This document shows positions 1 through 7,299 of a stretch of 14,472 nucleotides of DNA, piece after piece. A program made the position numbers and the translations under genes. Source of the stretch: Sedimentisphaerales bacterium. GTDB lineage: Bacteria > Planctomycetota > Phycisphaerae > Sedimentisphaerales > SG8-4. The notes under the pieces were generated by a model. That model had not been told where the DNA came from. It did no database searches and was given only the letters and a program-made list of their open reading frames with translations. How positions within the stretch are numbered: position 1 is the stretch's first letter; every line of letters starts with the position of its first letter. The stretch is from positions 1 through 14,472 of the forward strand of contig JAFGCA010000192.1 in the NCBI GenBank assembly GCA_016932895.1. Direction: 5' to 3'.

Positions 1-1858
1 AGGAGGTCCAACTGTTCACGATGAGGCAGACGTCGAGGTCGTCCGCGAGCGCCATGACGTCGCAGCCCAGGCCGCGGGCGTGTCCCACGCACAGGCCGCC
101 GTTCTTCTGGTGGTAGGGGCCCCAGGAATACCAGGCCATGACTTCGTCCTCCATCATTTGCACGCTGGCCGGTTCGAGGATCGTCCCCTCGCGGAAGGAG
201 GCGACCAGGCGTGCCAAGTCGATGGCCGAGGCATACCAGCATCCTCCGTTTCCATCGCCTTCGAAGCAACTGTCGCCCGGTCGGCTGAAAAACACGCCAA
301 ACGCGTAGTCGGGCAGTTCGCCGTAGTACAGGGGATCGGTGGTCAGGTTGGCAGGGCCGCCCGAGAGCGGGCCGATTCCCAGAGGACCGTAGACGTTGGC
401 ATTCATCCACGTTTCATAGTCCTGGCCCGTGGCGGCTTCGAGGATGAGAATGAGCAGATTGAAGTAGTGATTGTAGTAGCTGGCCTTACCGGCTCCCGGG
501 GTGCCGACCAGGGGCCGCTTCAACCAGTTTCCGAAGCGCTGCCTGTAATTGCTGCCCAGCTCGTCCCACGTGGGACTGGTCGTGCCGTCGAGCTCCTCCA
601 TGCCGGTTTTCTGGGTCATAACATCGCGGATGGTAACGTTCCAGACGCCGGGATCGATATTGCTGTAGTAGCCCTGGAGGTAATATCCGATGGGCCAATC
701 GATGAAGTTGACGTTGGGGCCCAGTTGTTCGTGAAGTTCAAGGATGCCCACGACGGTGAGCAATTTGGTGATGCTGGCCACGTTCATCACGGAGTCAGGC
801 TGCATCGGTACCGACTTGTTGACCAACTCGTAGGGCGACCGGGCCCACCCCTGCGCGCCGGCCTCGGCCAGAACGCCGCTCTCCATGACCGCAAAAGACC
901 AGCCCATGGCCTTCGGCGCCAGGACCTTCGCAAAGGTGTTCTTCCAGCGCCTGTCGGTCGTATCCGGGTAGACCTCAAAATCGACGAGGCGTTGTCCGTT
1001 GTTGCCGAGATCTTCCCAGAGGCCGATGAATTTCTGCCAGTTCACTCCGGTTTCCATCAGCGCCGGCTCGACCGAGCTGTTGAAGAGCCCGGCCATCATG
1101 CGGGTGCCGCCGACCCGCCAGCTCTCCACGTCCACCAGTTGCTGGCTGCCGTCGAGGAACATCTGAACGATTTCAAACGTCCCGCGCGGAAAGGCGTAGA
1201 GCCACTCCTCGCGGTACCCCTCATTCCAGACCGCCGCCCAATACCACGCGCCGCCATCTTGATAGGTCTCGATATCGATCAGGTGCCATCCGTCCTCGTG
1301 TAAGGAAGCGTACATGTCCGTGAACTCTTCCCAGGACATCCCGGTTTCCAGCCTCTGGTCGGCCACACCGCTTCCGACGCGGGCTCCGTAGGCGGTACGG
1401 AATACGCCGACATACTTGCGCGTGCCGTATTCAGTATGCGTCTCCATGTCCATCAGTCGCATACCGAGCCGGCGCTGAGTCCAGACCTCCCGCTCGAAGT
1501 CGTCCCACATCAGCCCCCCGATGAGACTCTGGCCGTAACTGCCTTCGCGCCAGACTCCCGCGAAGGCCGGCGGCTGCTGCGGCGCCGGCCAGGGCTCCCC
1601 TCGCTCGATGATTTCCACGTCAACGAGTCTCTGTTGCTCGCGGCCCAGTTCCGCCATCTTATCGCCAAGCTGCTCCCAGGTGAGTCCTGCCAGGAGATTG
1701 TGGGCGTCACTGCCGGCAACGAACACACCGCCGAACCGGTCCTGTGAGGCGAGCGTCCCGCGGGCCAGCAGGGCGATCAGGAGCAACCGGGCCCCGAGGG
1801 AAGATCCGCTTCCACAGGCAGACGAGAACAGAGCGAAAAGGGACATAAGCGTACGCAT
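1..1858 (-). CDS. Exported serine hydrolase (class C beta-lactamase fold) with N-terminal tandem repeats; 3' end outside window
   Basis: The frame is open from ATG at 1858 to the window edge (619 codons, no stop). A strong Shine-Dalgarno (GAGGAGG, 7 nt spacing) fixes the start. Residues 1-37 form a hydrophobic export signal ending near TLAS. About residues 38-300 hold five repeats of 50-58 residues, each with a core like RLVDVE or HLIDIETY (near residues 75, 133, 191, 240 and 290) and aromatic-rich GVF/AVW strands. This resembles bacterial tandem repeat domain 1 (BTRD1), known from beta-lactamase-fold and polyglycine-hydrolase-type proteins. A penicillin-binding/beta-lactamase domain follows: SxxK motif ASITK with Ser362 and Lys365, then YYN with Tyr461 and Asn463 after PGAGKAS. 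A GHARG stretch near the edge may be the third motif. The fold and active-site motifs are seen directly. The substrate (peptide, ester or amide) cannot be told; a true antibiotic beta-lactamase is less likely than an extracellular peptidase or esterase. Confidence 0.85.
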   Translation of the reverse strand, partial: MRTLMSLFALFSSACGSGSSLGARLLLIALLARGTLASQDRFGGVFVAGSDAHNLLAGLTWEQLGDKMAELGREQQRLVDVEIIERGEPWPAPQQPPAFAGVWREGSYGQSLIGGLMWDDFEREVWTQRRLGMRLMDMETHTEYGTRKYVGVFRTAYGARVGSGVADQRLETGMSWEEFTDMYASLHEDGWHLIDIETYQDGGAWYWAAVWNEGYREEWLYAFPRGTFEIVQMFLDGSQQLVDVESWRVGGTRMMAGLFNSSVEPALMETGVNWQKFIGLWEDLGNNGQRLVDFEVYPDTTDRRWKNTFAKVLAPKAMGWSFAVMESGVLAEAGAQGWARSPYELVNKSVPMQPDSVMNVASITKLLTVVGILELHEQLGPNVNFIDWPIGYYLQGYYSNIDPGVWNVTIRDVMTQKTGMEELDGTTSPTWDELGSNYRQRFGNWLKRPLVGTPGAGKASYYNHYFNLLILILEAATGQDYETWMNANVYGPLGIGPLSGGPANLTTDPLYYGELPDYAFGVFFSRPGDSCFEGDGNGGCWYASAIDLARLVASFREGTILEPASVQMMEDEVMAWYSWGPYHQKNGGLCVGHARGLGCDVMALADDLDVCLIVNSWTS

Positions 1859-2233
1859 CTTCTTACCTCCTCATTTGGGCAGAAGTGGCATGCCGGCCGA
1901 GATTTCCAACGCAACTCCGTAGGGGCGCTCCTGAATGCTCCGTGTCCTATAATACCACGCCGGGGTACTCGATTGCAATACCCGCGGGCGCCAATCCGCC
2001 TCCTTTTTGTCCGAGACGATCCCCGGGAAAACGAAATACTGTCCGATCATCTGTACGCCATCCTCGTCGCATGGCCTCCTCGTGGGCGCACGCGAGGATT
2101 CTCCGCCTATATCCAAAGCGGCTCCCTGCGACGGCCGACATAGACGCAGTGGAGTGTCTCATGCCCACCGGAGCGGGCCCTGTTCTTCGCCAAGCCATCG
2201 CCGTTGAATTGGAACCGGAAAGAGAGGTGGATG
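1859..2233. other. Divergent intergenic region between the serine hydrolase and the hypothetical membrane protein
   Basis: These 375 bases separate two genes read in opposite directions. They hold the candidate minus-strand promoter at 1949-1978 and the two ribosome binding sites. The region is open in several frames, but none has a convincing start, ribosome binding site or protein-like composition. I see no RNA gene and no clear plus-strand promoter. Confidence 0.5.
1949..1978 (-). promoter_or_regulatory. Candidate sigma70-type promoter of the serine hydrolase gene
   Basis: Read on the minus strand: TTGCAA at 1978-1973, an 18-nt spacer, then TATTAT at 1954-1949. The predicted transcript would start about 85 nt upstream of the ATG at 1858. 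The -10 matches 5 of 6 consensus positions; the -35 is weaker. Confidence 0.4.
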
Positions 2234-2791
2234 ATGAAACTATCGCATATTCTCATCGTCGCGGTCCTGGCCGTTGCGGCCATCTATTTTGTCGCCCAGA
2301 AGGGCAGCGCCACGGAAATCGAGCAATCGGGAAACGACCTGTCGATCACGATCGGCAACCACAAGCTGGAGGCGACGAAGGCCGGCCCCGAGTTCACCGA
2401 TTCGTTTCTCCTAGTCGGCGGGATGGAAGGCAGCGATTTCTATTTCAGCGCGTATCTCTCGGTCATCCCTATGGAGACGGCGGAGATGCTGGCCCAACGC
2501 TACGGTAACTTTCGCCGGTGCGGCTCTCCGGGAGCCCGCGAGGGAATGCAGAGCGTAGAGCAGATGGTCCTCTACGCCGCCAACGGCAGCGTGCAGCGCA
2601 AGCTCAAGAAGTTCAACAAGCTCGGCCTGGCCGGCAAAGACCCCGTAATCGAGATGACGTTTCACCTGCTGGAGATGAAAGGCCACATCATCGAGCAGGG
2701 CGGCCACACCATGGAAGTCCCCTCGCACGACATCGGCCCGTCCTTCCTCGTCACCAACGCTCGCCTCATCCAGGAAGGTATGACGTTCTGA
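2234..2791 (+). CDS. Hypothetical exported or membrane-anchored protein
   Basis: The product is 185 residues from the second of two tandem ATG codons. That start is preferred because GAGG at 2224-2227 is 6 nt away; the ATG at 2231 would leave only 3 nt. Residues 1-22 (MKLSHILIVAVLAVAAIYFV) form one hydrophobic segment, either an uncleaved membrane anchor or a signal peptide. The rest is soluble and mixed alpha/beta, with a Lys-rich patch (QRKLKKFNKLG) near residue 123. One Cys lies near residue 96. I recognise no family or catalytic motif. It is transcribed away from the serine hydrolase and followed by 223 bp before the next gene, so it is probably a single-gene unit. Reading-frame quality and the ribosome binding site make it a real gene; function unknown. 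Confidence 0.75.
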   Translation: MKLSHILIVAVLAVAAIYFVAQKGSATEIEQSGNDLSITIGNHKLEATKAGPEFTDSFLLVGGMEGSDFYFSAYLSVIPMETAEMLAQRYGNFRRCGSPGAREGMQSVEQMVLYAANGSVQRKLKKFNKLGLAGKDPVIEMTFHLLEMKGHIIEQGGHTMEVPSHDIGPSFLVTNARLIQEGMTF

Positions 2792-2966
2792 CCCGCAGCG
2801 TCCGATCCCCAATGGCAACGAACTCACCTGCGCCTGCCTGACCGGCGATACGCGCGAACACGGAGGCCCCGTCCCTCCAAGCCGCGCGGCGCGCGCTTGC
2901 GGCATGGCTTCCCGCAGCCCTGTACTCAGGAAAGCCCTCTGTTTTCCTCCACCGCCGATGCCTTTT

Positions 2967-2979
2967 GCGATATAATCGC
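2967..2979 (+). promoter_or_regulatory. Perfect -10 (TATAAT) inside a small palindrome upstream of the dehydrogenase
   Basis: TATAAT at 2971-2976 lies within GCGAT-ATA-ATCGC (2967-2979), a perfect 5-bp inverted repeat. It is about 39 bp upstream of the dehydrogenase start. No good -35 is visible at the normal distance. The palindrome over the -10 could be an operator, or chance. Confidence 0.35.
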
Positions 2980-3014
2980 GCGACGATTCTTTGGTGGTTG
3001 GATAAGGAGTATCG

Positions 3015-3746
3015 ATGGCCGGACGTCTGGATGAGAGAGTGGCGATTGTCACAGGGAGCAGTCGCGGGATTGGCAGGGCCATCGCCCTGGCGCTGGGGGC
3101 CGAGGGCGCAACGCTGGTCCTGGCGGCGCGATCCTCAGCAAAGCTCGAAGAGACGGCCGACCTCGTGCGCCGGGCCGGCGGGCGGGCCGAGACGGTTGTG
3201 ACCGAGCTGACTGATGAAGACTCGATTCGCAGCCTCGTGACGGTCGCGGGCGACACGTTCGGCCGGCTCGACATCCTCATCAACAACGCCGGCATCACCC
3301 ATTCGGCCCCGCTGGAGCAGACGCGGACCGAGGACCTCGACCGCTGCTGGGCCGTCAACGCGCGGGCGCCGTTCATTCTCTGTCGCGAAGCCTTGCCCCT
3401 GCTGAAGCAGGCTGCCCAGGCAACCATCGTCAATATCTCCTCGGTCGTCGGCGTCAAGGGCTACCCGCTGCAAAGCGCCTACACCGCCTCCAAGCACGCG
3501 CTTCGCGGCATGACGATCTCGCTGGCCGAGGAACTGCGGGGCACGAACGTCCGCGTTCACGTCATCTGCCCGGGCGGTGTGGATACCGATATGGTGCAGC
3601 ATGTACGCCCTGATATCAGCAAAGAGGATCTTATCGGGCCTGACGAAATCGCCGGCCTGGTTCTTTATCTCGTAACGCACAAGGGAAACGCCGTGGTCGA
3701 CGAGCTGCACGTTCGCCGGGCCGTCGCGTCGCCCTGGTTTGGATAG
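3015..3746 (+). CDS. Short-chain dehydrogenase/reductase (SDR), FabG-like
   Basis: An NAD(P)(H)-dependent cytoplasmic oxidoreductase of 243 residues, a normal length for classical SDRs. The Rossmann cofactor motif TGSSRGIG is at residues 13-20, and Arg39 after strand 2 (LAARS) favours NADP(H). NNAG is at 90-93. The catalytic set is Asn115, Ser143, Tyr156 and Lys160 (YTASK), and the PGGVDT loop is at 186-191. The start has AAGGAG 5 nt upstream. The C-terminal part (VDELHVRR) matches SDRs that act on small carbonyl or sugar-type substrates, but the substrate cannot be assigned. The glycoside hydrolase gene follows on the same strand. The two seem once to have been closely coupled, now separated by the palindromic element, which suggests a role in carbohydrate use (inference). 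Confidence 0.93.
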   Translation: MAGRLDERVAIVTGSSRGIGRAIALALGAEGATLVLAARSSAKLEETADLVRRAGGRAETVVTELTDEDSIRSLVTVAGDTFGRLDILINNAGITHSAPLEQTRTEDLDRCWAVNARAPFILCREALPLLKQAAQATIVNISSVVGVKGYPLQSAYTASKHALRGMTISLAEELRGTNVRVHVICPGGVDTDMVQHVRPDISKEDLIGPDEIAGLVLYLVTHKGNAVVDELHVRRAVASPWFG

Positions 3747-3748
3747 GA

Positions 3749-3928
3749 TGAGGACTTATGGAAAATGGAGATTAGGCTTATATTCTTCAAGGAAATCGTT
3801 GGTTTGATTTCCTTGAAGAAGGCGGCTATATGCTATTGCCAAAGCACTTACGTTCTCGGGAGGAAGAATCACGAAGAAGATTCTTCCTCCCTAAAGTAAG
3901 CCTAATCTCCATTTTCCATAAGTCTACG
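3749..3928. mobile_element. Nested palindromic element (MITE-like), no coding capacity
   Basis: Outer arms 3753-3780 and 3897-3924 are perfect 28-bp inverted repeats (left arm begins GACTTATGG). Inside are two further perfect hairpins: 3783-3797 with 3806-3820 (15 bp, 8-nt loop), and 3858-3870 with 3879-3891 (13 bp, 8-nt loop). A 37-nt spacer (3821-3857) separates them. TAGGA occurs at 3744-3748 and 3929-3933, exactly 4 nt outside each arm, and could be a 5-bp target duplication. The element is clearly more AT-rich than the flanking genes and encodes no protein. It starts just after the dehydrogenase stop and ends just before the ribosome binding site of the hydrolase. If transcribed it would fold into a long stem carrying two hairpins. 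It resembles a non-autonomous transposable element; a structured RNA or hairpin-type replication or processing site is also possible. Confidence 0.8.
3753..3924. repeat. 28-bp perfect terminal inverted repeats of the palindromic element
   Basis: The arm at 3753-3780 is the exact reverse complement of 3897-3924. Pairing could extend by one G.U wobble at either end in RNA. The enclosed 116 nt hold the two smaller hairpins. Confidence 0.95.
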
Positions 3929-3944
3929 TAGGAGCAAACAAGCT

Positions 3945-6719
3945 ATGGGAGAAAGCGTGCAATCGTTCTGTCGGGGGCTGATGTTCGTTCTCGTTTCGTC
4001 GGTCATCCTCAGTTCGGGCCTGGCCGCCCACGAGACCGAGGTCGTCTACCTCTCCGGACAGGGCAAGGACGACGCGGTGGAATGGGACTTCTACTGCACC
4101 GCCGGCCGACGTAGCGGCCAGTGGACGAACATTCCCGTTCCCTCGAACTGGGAACTCCAGGGCTTCGGCACCTACAATTACGGCCACGACAAGCCAAAAG
4201 CCGACGAGCAAGGCAAATACAAACGGACGTTCGACGTTCCCCAGACCTGGACGGGCAGGCGCATCTTCCTCATCTTCGGGGGCGTTATGACCGACACGGA
4301 GGTCCGCGTCAACGGCAAATCGGCCGGGCCCGTCCACCAGGGTGGCTTCTATCGCTTCAAATACGAGATCACCGATCTCGTCAAGCCAGGTGAAAACCTC
4401 CTCGAGGTGACCGTCAGCAAGGTCTCGGCCAACGCCAGCGTCGAGACCGCCGAGCGAAAGGCCGACTACTGGGTCTTCGGCGGCATCTTCCGGCCTGTCT
4501 ATCTCGAGGTGCTCCCGCCGGAGTTCATCGATTCGATCGCTATCGACGCCAGGGCCGACGGCTCCTTCCGGATGGATGTGTATCTCAACGGCGTTGCCGA
4601 TATCAGTATTATTACTGCACTTCTTATCGGGCCCGACGGCAAATGCCTCGCTGAGCCTTTCGAGGCAGAGTTCTCGCCGGCACAAGAGAAGGTGACCTTG
4701 CGGACCCAGGTCACAGGACAGAAGCTCTGGACCGCCGAGACGCCGAACCTCTGCGAGGCCAGGATCACCCTGCGGCAGGGCGGCAGGGCGGTACACAGGG
4801 TCACGCAACGCTTTGGTTTTCGGACGTTTGAGCTGCGGCCGGGCGACGGGATGTACCTCAACGGGCAGAAGATCCGCCTCAAAGGCGTCTGCCGCCACAG
4901 CTTCTGGCCCGATTCGGGACGGTGCCTCAGCAAAGAGATCAGCTACGCTGACGTCCGCCTGATCAAGGAAATGAACATGAACGCGGTGCGAATGTCCCAC
5001 TATCCGCCCGATTCGCACTTCCTCGACGCCTGCGACGAGCTGGGGCTCTACGTGCTCGACGAGCTCGCCGGCTGGCAAAAGCCGCCTTACGATACTGATA
5101 TCGGCACAAAGCTGGTCGCCGAGATGGTCCCACGCGACGTCTGCCACCCCAGCATCCTGTTCTGGGACAACGGCAACGAGGGCGGATGGAACCGCGACCT
5201 GGACGACCAGTTCGCGCTCTACGATCCGCAGAAGCGAACGGTCCTGCACCCGTGGGAGAGCTTCAACGGCATAGACACCGATCATTATGAGAGCTACGAG
5301 AGCATTCGGAAGAAGCTCGCCGGCTCGACGCTGTTCATGCCGACCGAGTTCCTCCACGGGCTCTACGACGGTGGGCACGGGGCCGGCCTGGAGGATCAGT
5401 GGAACCTGATGTCCGCCTCGCCCCTCGGCGCCGGCGGCTTCCTGTGGGTCCTCGCCGACGAGGGCGTCGTCCGCACCGACAAGGACGGGAAGATCGACGT
5501 CGACGGCAACCACGCGCCCGACGGAATCGTCGGCCCGTATCGCGAAAAGGAGGGCAGCTTCTACACCATCAAGGAGATCTGGTCCCCGGTGCAGGTCGAT
5601 CCGCAACGGTTGGGCGATGATTTCAATGGTGCGATGGAAGTGGAGAATCGGTACGACTTTACGAACCTGCGCGAGTGCGTTTTCGAGGTGAAGCTGGCGG
5701 AGTTCCCGGCCCCGGGCGCGGGCATCGACGGGCACGCCGTCTTCTTCCAGCGCGCGTTCCCGGGCCCCGATATCAAGCCGCACGGCGAAGGCACGCTCGA
5801 TTTGGGTCTGCCCGCGACCTGGCGGGATGCGGACGTCCTGTACCTGACGGCCTCTGACCCCACAGGCCGCGAGATTTGGACCTGGTCGTGGGACATCCGT
5901 CCGCCGGACCACTATCGCCGGCAGTGCCTTACCAACACCGCCGCCGCAGGCGCCCGGGTAAAAGCCACCGCCAGCGGTGGCCGCGTTAGCCTCGAAACCG
6001 GCGATTTGACCTTCGGATTCGATCCCAACGACGCAACGTTCACCGATCTCCAGGTCAAGGGCAAGCCCATCGCCTTCGGCGGTGGCCCGACGGTGATCGG
6101 CGGGACGGCCAAGCCGGTCAAGGTCAGAGGCGTTCAAGACGGCAACAACGTCGTGATCGACGTCGCGTACGAGGGAAGCCTCGAGAGCGCCCGCTGGACG
6201 GTATGCCCGAGCGGGTGGATTCGCCTGGAGTACACGTACGAACTGGAAGGGCAGTTCGGCCTCTTCGGCGTCCACTTCGAGTATCCCGAGAGCCGGATGA
6301 AGTCGATGCGCTGGCTGGGACACGGACCGTACCGCGTGTGGAAAAACCGTATGAAGGGCGGCCGCCTGGATCTCTGGAGCAACGCATACAAAGACCACAC
6401 TCCCGGCCTCACGTGGGACTTCCCCGAGTTCCGCGGCTACTACCGCCACTGGCGCTGGGTCGTCTTCGAGACGAACGAGGGGACGATCACGATTGTGAAC
6501 GAAACGCCCGATCTGTTCTTAGGCGTATATCGTCCGAAAGACGGCCCGGACCCGAGCAATACAAAGCTGGACGCACCGGAAACGGGCATCGCCTTCCTGC
6601 ACGGCATCCCCGCCATCGGCACCAAGTTCCAAAAACCCGAAAGCCTCGGACCGCAGGGCCGCAAGAACGAAGCCTCCGGCACTTATCGCGGCAGCGTCTG
6701 GTTCCACTTTGACAACTGA
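3945..6719 (+). CDS. Secreted glycoside hydrolase family 2 (beta-galactosidase-like)
   Basis: A 924-residue retaining glycosidase with a Sec signal peptide (residues 1-28, cleavage after GLAA). A sugar-binding jelly-roll domain (about 60-190) includes IPVPSNWELQGFG. An Ig-like sandwich (about 195-295) leads into a TIM barrel from about 300. The barrel carries the GH2 signatures GVCRHSF and NAVRMSHYPP, the acid/base Glu412 in NGNEGGW and the probable nucleophile Glu468 in PTEF. From about 685 to the end the sequence resembles the beta-galactosidase small-chain domain (GLFGVHFEYP, then WLGHGP near 790), which points to a LacZ-like subgroup. The actual substrate may be another beta-glycoside. 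The ribosome binding site GGAG at 3931-3934 is 10 nt from the ATG and lies just outside the palindromic element. The preceding SDR gene may belong to the same pathway. No transporter or regulator for the sugar is in the window. Confidence 0.93.
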   Translation: MGESVQSFCRGLMFVLVSSVILSSGLAAHETEVVYLSGQGKDDAVEWDFYCTAGRRSGQWTNIPVPSNWELQGFGTYNYGHDKPKADEQGKYKRTFDVPQTWTGRRIFLIFGGVMTDTEVRVNGKSAGPVHQGGFYRFKYEITDLVKPGENLLEVTVSKVSANASVETAERKADYWVFGGIFRPVYLEVLPPEFIDSIAIDARADGSFRMDVYLNGVADISIITALLIGPDGKCLAEPFEAEFSPAQEKVTLRTQVTGQKLWTAETPNLCEARITLRQGGRAVHRVTQRFGFRTFELRPGDGMYLNGQKIRLKGVCRHSFWPDSGRCLSKEISYADVRLIKEMNMNAVRMSHYPPDSHFLDACDELGLYVLDELAGWQKPPYDTDIGTKLVAEMVPRDVCHPSILFWDNGNEGGWNRDLDDQFALYDPQKRTVLHPWESFNGIDTDHYESYESIRKKLAGSTLFMPTEFLHGLYDGGHGAGLEDQWNLMSASPLGAGGFLWVLADEGVVRTDKDGKIDVDGNHAPDGIVGPYREKEGSFYTIKEIWSPVQVDPQRLGDDFNGAMEVENRYDFTNLRECVFEVKLAEFPAPGAGIDGHAVFFQRAFPGPDIKPHGEGTLDLGLPATWRDADVLYLTASDPTGREIWTWSWDIRPPDHYRRQCLTNTAAAGARVKATASGGRVSLETGDLTFGFDPNDATFTDLQVKGKPIAFGGGPTVIGGTAKPVKVRGVQDGNNVVIDVAYEGSLESARWTVCPSGWIRLEYTYELEGQFGLFGVHFEYPESRMKSMRWLGHGPYRVWKNRMKGGRLDLWSNAYKDHTPGLTWDFPEFRGYYRHWRWVVFETNEGTITIVNETPDLFLGVYRPKDGPDPSNTKLDAPETGIAFLHGIPAIGTKFQKPESLGPQGRKNEASGTYRGSVWFHFDN

Positions 6720-6727
6720 CCAACGGT

Positions 6728-6821
6728 GTCATGCTGAGCCCCGGGCGAAGCATCCGGCCGGCAAATAGTGCTTGCCCTCGATCGCGGCAAGCGAGCTTGC
6801 CGATCGTCGCGCCGGCATGAC
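6728..6821. repeat. Intergenic repeat-like element with alternative hairpins
   Basis: The stretch begins GTCATGCTGAGC and ends GCATGAC, so its ends form a 7-bp inverted repeat (6728-6734 and 6815-6821). The opening resembles the GTCATnCTGAG...GAAG type of dispersed bacterial repeat (recognition from memory). Inside, GCTTGCC at 6770-6776 and again at 6795-6801 can each pair with GGCAAGC at 6786-6792, giving two mutually exclusive stems. It fills the gap between the glycoside hydrolase and dtd and could also act as a terminator, although there is no T-run. Confidence 0.5.
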
Positions 6822-6849
6822 CGATGAGTGAAATGGAAAGCGAGGTATC

Positions 6850-7299
6850 ATGCGCGCAGTGATTCAACGAGTCTCGCAGGCCAAAGTGCAAGTCGAGGAC
6901 GAAGTGGTCGGCCAAGTGGCCCGAGGCCTGCTGGTCTATCTCGGCGTCGGCAAAGGCGACGGCGAAAAGGACGCCGAATTCATGGCCGAGAAACTCGCCA
7001 ACCTGCGCATCTTCGCCGACGACGCGGGCAAAATGAACCGCAGCGTCATCGACGTCGGCGGCGCCGTGCTGCTGGTCAGCAACTTCACCCTGCACGGCGA
7101 CTGCCGCAAAGGCCGGCGTCCAAGCTTCGACGCCGCCGGCGCGCCCGAACGCGCCGAGCGGCTCTACGAGAGAGTCGCCGAGCGAATCGCCCAACAGGGC
7201 GCCCCCGTACAAACAGGCGCCTTCGGCGCCCACATGCAAGTCACCAGCACCAACGACGGCCCCGTAACCTTCCTCCTCGACACCACCAAACCCTTCTGA
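6850..7299 (+). CDS. dtd: D-aminoacyl-tRNA deacylase (DTD)
   Basis: A cytoplasmic proofreading enzyme that hydrolyses D-aminoacyl-tRNAs (and Gly-tRNAAla), preventing D-amino acids entering proteins. At 149 residues it is full length. Family motifs are present: MRAVIQRVSQAKV at the N-terminus, the SNFTL version of the SQFTL active-site motif near residue 78, GAFGAHMQV near 124-132 and the cross-subunit NDGPVTF near 136-142. The ribosome binding site GAGG is 4 nt from the ATG. It follows the repeat-like element and is probably transcribed on its own. Its 3' end is overlapped on the other strand by the frameshifted tail of the HNH gene. Confidence 0.96.
   Translation: MRAVIQRVSQAKVQVEDEVVGQVARGLLVYLGVGKGDGEKDAEFMAEKLANLRIFADDAGKMNRSVIDVGGAVLLVSNFTLHGDCRKGRRPSFDAAGAPERAERLYERVAERIAQQGAPVQTGAFGAHMQVTSTNDGPVTFLLDTTKPF

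Noticed and set aside
80..1303. 407-codon plus-strand open frame
   Set aside because: It is antisense to the serine hydrolase, whose frame carries the SxxK and YxN motifs, tandem repeats and a strong ribosome binding site.
2411..3457. 348-codon minus-strand open frame spanning the hypothetical protein and the SDR
   Set aside because: It crosses an intergenic region and two genes with good motifs or starts, has no ribosome binding site support, and its composition is shadow-like.
3753..3924. Retron non-coding RNA
   Set aside because: Flanking inverted repeats with inner hairpins are reminiscent, but there is no reverse transcriptase gene in the window and the arms are far longer than usual retron a1/a2 pairs.
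3753..3924. Simple intrinsic terminator of the SDR gene
   Set aside because: The arms are 116 nt apart with two extra hairpins inside and no T-run after the right arm, unlike a normal terminator.
3924..6449. 841-codon open frame on the minus strand opposite the glycoside hydrolase
   Set aside because: It is antisense to a gene with complete GH2 motifs and signal peptide. Its composition (Val/Ala/Asp/Arg-rich, no recognisable motif) is that of a GC-rich shadow frame.
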